Below are positions 8,234 to 12,062 of a stretch of 12,062 bases of DNA, piece by piece (within the stretch, counting starts at the first letter, position 1; each line of letters opens with the position of its first letter). Origin of the DNA: CAYYAQ01 sp964469555 (GTDB lineage Bacteria > Planctomycetota > UBA1135 > UBA2386); NCBI GenBank assembly GCA_964469555.1, contig CAYYAQ010000157.1, positions 1 through 12,062 of the forward strand, read 5' to 3'. A model generated the notes under the pieces. That model was given only the letters and a program-made list of their open reading frames with translations. It was not told the origin of the DNA and did not search any database. The position numbers were made by a program, and so were the translations under genes.

Positions 8234-8764
8234 TCACACAGCTGCGATGCGAGCAGGTGTCGAGCACCGCGCGCCTCTCTCCTGCGCGAACCGACGGACG
8301 ATCTCCTTGCGCTCCGTGATCTCGAGCAGGGAGATGCCAGCTCCGGGACGCGGAATCCTGTTGACGAGGATCATGTTGTTGTTGTCACGGACCTGAATGC
8401 TGCGGATGTCGGTTGGACCGAGTTCCGGAAGGTCCGCGGTGGACAAGCTCCAGAGCAACTCGCTCTGGGTCGAATAGCGCCGCAAGCCAGAGCTTCCACC
8501 AACGGTGACGTCTCCGGCGTAGTTGAGCGCCAGGGCCAGGACGGCTCCCTCGCAAGGAATCGATCGCAGAACAGCACCCTGGCGGTCATGCTCGCGGAGC
8601 AGGGGCTCCGCTCCCATCGCGACCATGAATCCACGCGTGCTCTCCCTGACCAGTCCGGTCCCCGGGGCGTCGCGGCCGCGACGCAATGCGATGGTCTCGC
8701 GCTCCTTCAGGGTTGCGTCCAGCAGGACCAGTCGAACCCCGGTCCTGCCCCCGAATTGGTCCGG
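8234..8764 (-). pseudogene. C-terminal part of a beta-propeller-like protein, start missing
   Basis: From about 8764 leftwards one frame has clear coding character: VRLVLLDATLKERETIALRR, GFMVAMGAEPLLREHD, AVLALALNYAGDVTVGGSSG, LRRYSTQSELLWSLSTADLP, IRSIQVRDNNNMILVNRIP and ISLLEITERKEIVRRF. Alternating beta-strand segments of the form 'G-L-x-R-Y-S... W-S-L' and 'V-x-D-N-N-x-M-I-L-V-N-R' are typical of propeller blades (YncE/NHL/PQQ-like). About 175 residues is two to three blades, too few for a closed propeller. No ATG or GTG start exists in this frame before it runs into the end of the upstream gene; the TTG at 8686 lies inside a conserved-looking stretch. The last 16 residues (after RRFA) look unlike the rest, suggesting a second frameshift. 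It follows the small exported-protein gene on the same strand, so it was probably the last gene of that operon. Positions 8099-8233 show nothing else. Confidence 0.45.
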
Positions 8765-8828
8765 AGAGTCGGAGCGCCGCGCCGATGGCGGGCTCCCAGA
8801 TCGGCGACCACACTCTTTTGCCCCAGAG

Positions 8829-9275
8829 TCAGAGCTTGGCGACGCGCCAGCCTGATGCCCCCCGGGCCACGACCACCCACCGCGTCACCGAGCTGCCGTC
8901 CTTCTTGACCCGCTTCTCCTCCACGCGCATCAAGTCCGGTGTCACCTCTTCTCGACCTACGAAGCTCGTCTCGACCTCCGACTGGTCCTCGAACCCCGTC
9001 ACCTTCAGCTTGGTTCGGAACGTCGTCTCCAGAGTCTCGGCAGTCTTCAGGATCAGCTCGTCGTTCTTGACCAGGATCGGTTGGAGCTTGCTGAGCATCA
9101 GACGCGCCTCCGCCTTGAAGTCCCGGGCGGCGACGACTGCCTCGAGGTCCTTCTCTTGGTGTGCCGCGTTGAGGACGAGGACCGCACCCTCCGGTGTGGC
9201 GCCGTCCGTCGCGAATCGTGCACACGCGGGAGCCGTCGCGAGCAGCACGCCAAACACGAGGAGACGGGTGTTCAT
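8829..9275 (-). CDS. small exported protein, possibly NTF2-like fold
   Basis: A 148-residue protein starting ATG at 9275, with the weak Shine-Dalgarno-like TAGGT upstream. Residues 1-18 are hydrophobic and end in ATAPAC; Cys18 could be lipidated, though the lipobox is weak (A-P-A-C rather than L-x-x-C), so a simple cleaved signal is equally possible. The mature part begins TPEGAVLVLNAAHQEKDLEA, an opening common to NTF2-like/SnoaL-type small proteins ('T-P-x-x-A-V... A-x-x-x-K-D-x-x-A'). It continues through a long amphipathic helix (ILVKNDELILKTAETLETTF) to a C-terminal strand pair ending GASGWRVAKL, again fold-typical. The specific function is unknown. It lies 22 bases downstream of the esterase gene on the same strand and is very likely co-transcribed with it. 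The propeller fragment follows at its stop codon. Confidence 0.75.
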   Translation of the reverse strand: MNTRLLVFGVLLATAPACARFATDGATPEGAVLVLNAAHQEKDLEAVVAARDFKAEARLMLSKLQPILVKNDELILKTAETLETTFRTKLKVTGFEDQSEVETSFVGREEVTPDLMRVEEKRVKKDGSSVTRWVVVARGASGWRVAKL

Positions 9276-9297
9276 TTGGACCTACCGAGAGGGGGGC

Positions 9298-10761
9298 CTA
9301 CCAGCTGTCGGTTCGGAACGGCGTGGCGGGGATGCCGGCTTTGTTGTAGAGGTTTGCCGGGCGAGGGTTCATCGCGAAGCCGTATCGCACGGCGACCGGC
9401 TTCGCCACGTCGGCACACTTCACGACGACGGAATCGCCGTCGATGGTCGCCTCGGCCCAGAACCACTTCTTGTCGGCGCCGGCGATGGCGAAGTGCGCGA
9501 GCTTGCCCTTCTTGGCCTTCTTCGCCGGCTCGAGGCCGCTCTTCTCGCCGACCATCAGGCCGCCGCCGACGTGGTCGAACGAGAGCCGAATCGCGCCGCC
9601 CTGGACTTCGTGACTCTTGTAGAGCGGGCCACACGGAACCAGGTTCGTCTTGCCGTAGTTCTGGTGGAGCGCCCACTGCGAGAGCCGCCAACCGACGTCC
9701 TGCTTGTTGCGGGGATGGATATCCTTCGCGTTGCCGATGTCGTGGATGACGGCCATGCCGGTGTTCGGAATCGTCAGGGCCTTGCGCTGTGCCTCGCGCA
9801 ACTTCGACCAGCCCTTGCCGCCAGCGGGGTCCTCGGTCGGGTTGCGGAAATCGGCGAGCTGCACCCAGTAGAAGGCGAGGTTCGGGTTGAACAGCTTGCG
9901 CCAACCGTTCACGAGGGCCTTCTTCTTGTGGTAGTAGGACTCGCCCTCTCCGCCGTTGGACTCGCCCTGGTACCAGATGCCACCCTTCATGGCGAATGGC
10001 GCGAGCGGGTTGACCATCGAGTTGAAGATCGCGGACGGGTTGCGACCGCCGACCTTCTTGTTTTCCTTGGCCTGGGTAACGACGGTGTCGGCGAGATTCG
10101 ACAGCTCCGGCACCGATCGGAATCCGTCGAGCGACACCCACGGTTCGATCCGCGTGCCGCCCCAGTTCGAACCGACGAGGCCGATCGGAACCTTCAGTTC
10201 TTTCGCGAGACGACGACCGAAGAAGTAGCCGACGGCACTGAAACTACCGGAAGTCTTCGGACCGCAGTTGGTCCAAGAACCCTTGCCGTGCGTCTGCGGC
10301 TGCGCCGCGACGGTGTGACCCGGCACGTTGAACAGACGAATGAGCGGGTTTTGGGACGCGGCGACCTCAGCCTTGCCATTCACTGACTGTGCGAGACGCC
10401 ATTCCATGTTCGACTGACCGGAGCAGATCCAGACTTCGCCGACGAGGACGCGCTTGATCGTGACACTGTCCGAACCGGAGACCTTCAGCTTCCGGCCTTT
10501 CGCGCTCGCCTTCATCGAGCCGAGCTTCACTTGCCAACGTCCGTCCTTGCCGGCGATGGCGGACTGCTTGTGCCCGCCGAACGTGACGGTGACGTTCTGT
10601 CCTGCGGTGTCCCAACCCCAGATCGGAACGGCCATCCCCTGCTGGAGCACCATCCCGTCGCCGACGATCGCGGGGAGCTTGATCTGCGAACGTACGTCAT
10701 CCGCGAGGAGGAGACACAGAGGGGAAGCGAGCCAGAGAAGCCGATGACGGGGGCTGTTCAT
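9298..10761 (-). CDS. sialate O-acetylesterase-family (SASA) exported hydrolase
   Basis: A 487-residue protein of the SGNH-hydrolase superfamily. The start is ATG at 10761 because residues 1-25 form a signal peptide (MNSPRHR, hydrophobic core, cleavage near VRSQ). The open frame continues upstream to 11109, but only through the transposase remnant. An N-terminal beta domain (about 27-108, VGDGMVLQQGMAVPIWGWD) precedes the catalytic domain. Block I is GQSNM with nucleophile Ser117; a GGT turn is at 201-203; QGESN is at 265-269; the catalytic Asp347 and His349 sit in DIHPRNK. A C-terminal beta domain follows, ending TPFRTD, as usual for full-length members. Family enzymes remove O-acetyl groups from sialic acids or from other acetylated glycans; the substrate here cannot be told. 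All catalytic motifs are intact. A short lysine-rich loop (AKKAKKGK, about 413-420) is unusual. The gene for the small exported protein follows after 22 bases. Confidence 0.9.
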   Translation of the reverse strand: MNSPRHRLLWLASPLCLLLADDVRSQIKLPAIVGDGMVLQQGMAVPIWGWDTAGQNVTVTFGGHKQSAIAGKDGRWQVKLGSMKASAKGRKLKVSGSDSVTIKRVLVGEVWICSGQSNMEWRLAQSVNGKAEVAASQNPLIRLFNVPGHTVAAQPQTHGKGSWTNCGPKTSGSFSAVGYFFGRRLAKELKVPIGLVGSNWGGTRIEPWVSLDGFRSVPELSNLADTVVTQAKENKKVGGRNPSAIFNSMVNPLAPFAMKGGIWYQGESNGGEGESYYHKKKALVNGWRKLFNPNLAFYWVQLADFRNPTEDPAGGKGWSKLREAQRKALTIPNTGMAVIHDIGNAKDIHPRNKQDVGWRLSQWALHQNYGKTNLVPCGPLYKSHEVQGGAIRLSFDHVGGGLMVGEKSGLEPAKKAKKGKLAHFAIAGADKKWFWAEATIDGDSVVVKCADVAKPVAVRYGFAMNPRPANLYNKAGIPATPFRTDSW

Positions 10762-10845
10762 GGGAGGTCGGTCGGTTGGAGATTGAGGGGACGACGAGCC
10801 GCACAATGTAGCAGCGGGTTGCCACGTTGCCCTACGGGTTCCATG

Positions 10846-11199
10846 ATCCTGCGGCCCTCCCGACCGATCCTGCGCGAAGGCGGGCCTGGCGATGTATCTG
10901 CAGAGCCGCTCCAAGCGTTTGGCTCGAATCGGGTCTACACGCCGTCGAGGAACAGACCGTGGAGATGAACATCGAGTCGGATCGCCGCGTCGAAGCGCTG
11001 GACTTGCACCACCGACCCGCAACGGCCGCCCGCATGGCCCTGAGCCCTGACCCGGCGGCAGTAGAACGACTGCACCGCCCGCGCGAAGATGCTGCGGACT
11101 TCTCGGCACAGCTCTGCGCGTCGGCGAGCGAGTAGCGTACGCGATGTGGCAAACTCGGCACCCACTGGCGAACCGGCAGTTCGGGGAACACGTGATCCA
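10846..11199 (-). pseudogene. IS91-family transposase remnant, copy 2 (same lesions, truncated at its 5' end)
   Basis: This carries the same pieces as the remnant at the window start. DHVFPELPVRQWVPSLPHRV begins exactly at the right edge, then the same frame slip, CREVRSIFARAVQSFYCRRV, HLHGLFLDGV with a stop at 10935-10937, and then RLERLCRYIARPAFAQD in another frame. The coding sequence that should precede DHVFPEL (the zinc-binding N-terminus, partly kept in copy 1) is missing beyond 11199 and is replaced by unrelated sequence. Left of 10866 a few further residues may still belong to the transposase, so the left end is approximate. The piece RLERLCRY onward happens to be in frame with the esterase gene, which makes an artificially long open frame. 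Confidence 0.8.
10866..11199. repeat. 334-bp direct repeat, copy 2
   Basis: Gap-free direct repeat of 1-334, differing at 11119 (C for T) and 11152 (A for G). The right edge at 11199 is exact: the next bases (GCCACCTCAATGG) differ from those in copy 1 (CGAGGTGAGCCG). The left edge cannot be fixed because copy 1 is cut by the window. It lies 104 bases upstream of the esterase start and 52 bases beyond the 3' end of the membrane methyltransferase gene. Confidence 0.97.
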
Positions 11200-11251
11200 G
11201 CCACCTCAATGGAGCGGCAACGGAGATACGTTCAACCCTGTTGGCGGGACT

Positions 11252-11989
11252 CTACTTCCTCGTCCCGAGCCTGGTAAAAGGCACCAACATGGGAACCTCC
11301 TTCTGGTAGTCCTCATAGGTCTCCCCGATGTAGTGGCGAAGGAGACGCTCTTCGAACCGAATGCCTACAAAGGTGTAGATAGTCATTCCGAAGGAGAAGA
11401 TGAAGTGACCGATGGTCATGTCAGGCGTCGCCCAGAAGGCCACGAGGAAACCGAAGTACATGGGATGGCGAACCAGGGAGTAGATGAACGACTCCTTGAG
11501 CGGCTCATTTGTAATTGCTCTGTTACGGAAGAAGAGCCACGCCTGTCGCAGTCCGAGGAAATGGAAGTGGTTCTTGATCATGATGGCCGTGAACGCGATT
11601 ACCCAGCCGAAGCCGCACAGCACCCACATGACGATGGCACCAAACTCGTTCTCGATCTTCCAGATGTTCCCTTCGACGGGTTGCCAGTACAAGTAGAGCA
11701 GGATGAATACGATATTGGTGCCGAGCATGTAGGTGGCGCGTTCCACGGCCGGGTGCACGACGTTGTTAAATATCTTTTTCCACCAAGGGCGCGCCTGAAT
11801 TGTATGCTGGATGCCGAACAGGAGGAGGAGCCCAGTATTGACGAGCAACGCTTTGTCAAGGGGGACAGGAGGGTTTGAGTCGATGGTACCGAGGGAACCT
11901 AAATTGGCCAGCCAGGGGACCCCGTAGACAACCACCAAAACGCCGACGGCATAGTTAGCAAACGCATAGAAAAGTGCAAGGGCCTTCAT
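11252..11989 (-). CDS. mddA: integral membrane methyltransferase, probable methanethiol S-methyltransferase
   Basis: A 245-residue polytopic protein with five or so hydrophobic segments (about 5-30, 48-66, 88-105, 118-138, 178-212). It belongs to the NnrU/isoprenylcysteine-methyltransferase superfamily. The SAM-binding C-terminal signature is present: RHP at 174-176 (SLVRHPMYFGFLVAFWATPD), followed by FEER at 212-215 and the YEDYQKEVPMLVP end. MddA-type features, recalled from that family, are GIQHTIQARPWWKK (59-72), ERATYML (83-89), NHFHFLGLRQAWLF (140-153) and AFWATPDMTIGHF (184-196). MddA methylates methanethiol with S-adenosylmethionine to give dimethyl sulfide. The ATG at 11989 is preferred because GGAG (11999-11996) sits six bases upstream. 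ATG at 12001 and TTG at 12046 are in-frame alternatives. Base composition is about 50% G+C, unlike the rest. A neighbouring methyltransferase of the same superfamily is the main alternative identity. Confidence 0.75.
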   Translation of the reverse strand: MKALALFYAFANYAVGVLVVVYGVPWLANLGSLGTIDSNPPVPLDKALLVNTGLLLLFGIQHTIQARPWWKKIFNNVVHPAVERATYMLGTNIVFILLYLYWQPVEGNIWKIENEFGAIVMWVLCGFGWVIAFTAIMIKNHFHFLGLRQAWLFFRNRAITNEPLKESFIYSLVRHPMYFGFLVAFWATPDMTIGHFIFSFGMTIYTFVGIRFEERLLRHYIGETYEDYQKEVPMLVPFTRLGTRK

Positions 11990-11995
11990 TCCTGT

Positions 11996-11999
11996 CTCC
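11996..11999 (-). promoter_or_regulatory. ribosome binding site for the membrane methyltransferase
   Basis: On the minus strand GGAG is followed by six bases (ACAGGA) and ATG at 11989. The alternative upstream ATG at 12001 overlaps this site and has only a distant GGTGG. The TTG at 12046 has GAGGGA only one base away, which is too close. Confidence 0.5.
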
Positions 12000-12062
12000 A
12001 TGTTGTATTTGTCCACCGTGCCGGAGTTCGGCCAAGCGCCCAGCAAATCCCTCTGCAGAAAG

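Noticed and set aside
8183..8908. Plus-strand open frame across the propeller fragment
   Set aside because: The minus-strand frame reads as propeller-like strands, while this one is compositionally random.
8686..10386. Long plus-strand open frame (566 codons)
   Set aside because: It lies opposite the esterase and small exported-protein genes, whose motifs are intact on the minus strand. Its own composition is Arg/Val-rich with no recognisable domain.
335..10865. Composite transposon bounded by two active insertion sequences
   Set aside because: Both bounding copies are dead fragments with the same lesions and no identifiable element ends or target duplication, so an active composite element is not supported.
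1..12062. CRISPR arrays, tRNA/rRNA genes, riboswitches, rho-independent terminators
   Set aside because: I saw no regularly spaced repeats, no cloverleaf or rRNA-like conserved stretches, and no GC-rich hairpin followed by a T run at any gene end. A computed folding or covariance search could still find weak ones.

Overview
The window looks like accessory chromosome from a high-GC, Planctomycetota-like bacterium. This rests on gene content: a two-domain DUF1080 (3-keto-disaccharide hydrolase-like) exoprotein, a sialate O-acetylesterase-family hydrolase, a very large anchored protein of carboxypeptidase-regulatory-like repeats, and a secreted HEAT-repeat protein. Verrucomicrobiota or a related phylum is possible, as no marker gene is present. 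Sampled 60-base lines are about 65% G+C over most of the window and about 50% in the last ~860 bases.

Layout. Positions 1-~415 hold a decayed IS91-family transposase on the minus strand. Plus-strand genes follow: the DUF1080 exoprotein (504-1793), the 1070-residue envelope protein (1990-5202, TTG start) and the HEAT-repeat exoprotein (5567-8098). A minus-strand C-terminal gene scrap lies between the last two (5228-5512). The minus strand then carries a group read from right to left: the esterase (10761-9298), a small exported NTF2-like or unknown protein (9275-8829) and the C-terminal part of a beta-propeller-like protein with no clear start (8764-8234). Beyond the esterase is a second transposase remnant (about 10846-11199). 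It is near-identical to the first (two differences in 334 bases) and shares its frameshift and internal deletion. At 11199/11200 the repeat stops abruptly and the lower-GC segment begins. That segment carries an integral membrane methyltransferase of the NnrU/isoprenylcysteine-methyltransferase superfamily, best matched to methanethiol S-methyltransferase (MddA).

How the genes may work together. The products between the remnants are mostly exported or envelope-anchored. They fit glycan capture and trimming outside the cytoplasm: deacetylation by the esterase, a DUF1080 lyase/hydrolase-like protein, and repeat proteins as scaffolds. Three of them carry lysine-rich low-complexity tails or inserts. 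The methyltransferase looks like a separate acquisition concerned with volatile sulfur (methanethiol to dimethyl sulfide). I saw no defence system, CRISPR array, tRNA, rRNA or complete mobile element. The strongest oddities are the twin fossil repeats with shared lesions, the composition break beside one of them, and the lysine-rich architecture of the big envelope protein.
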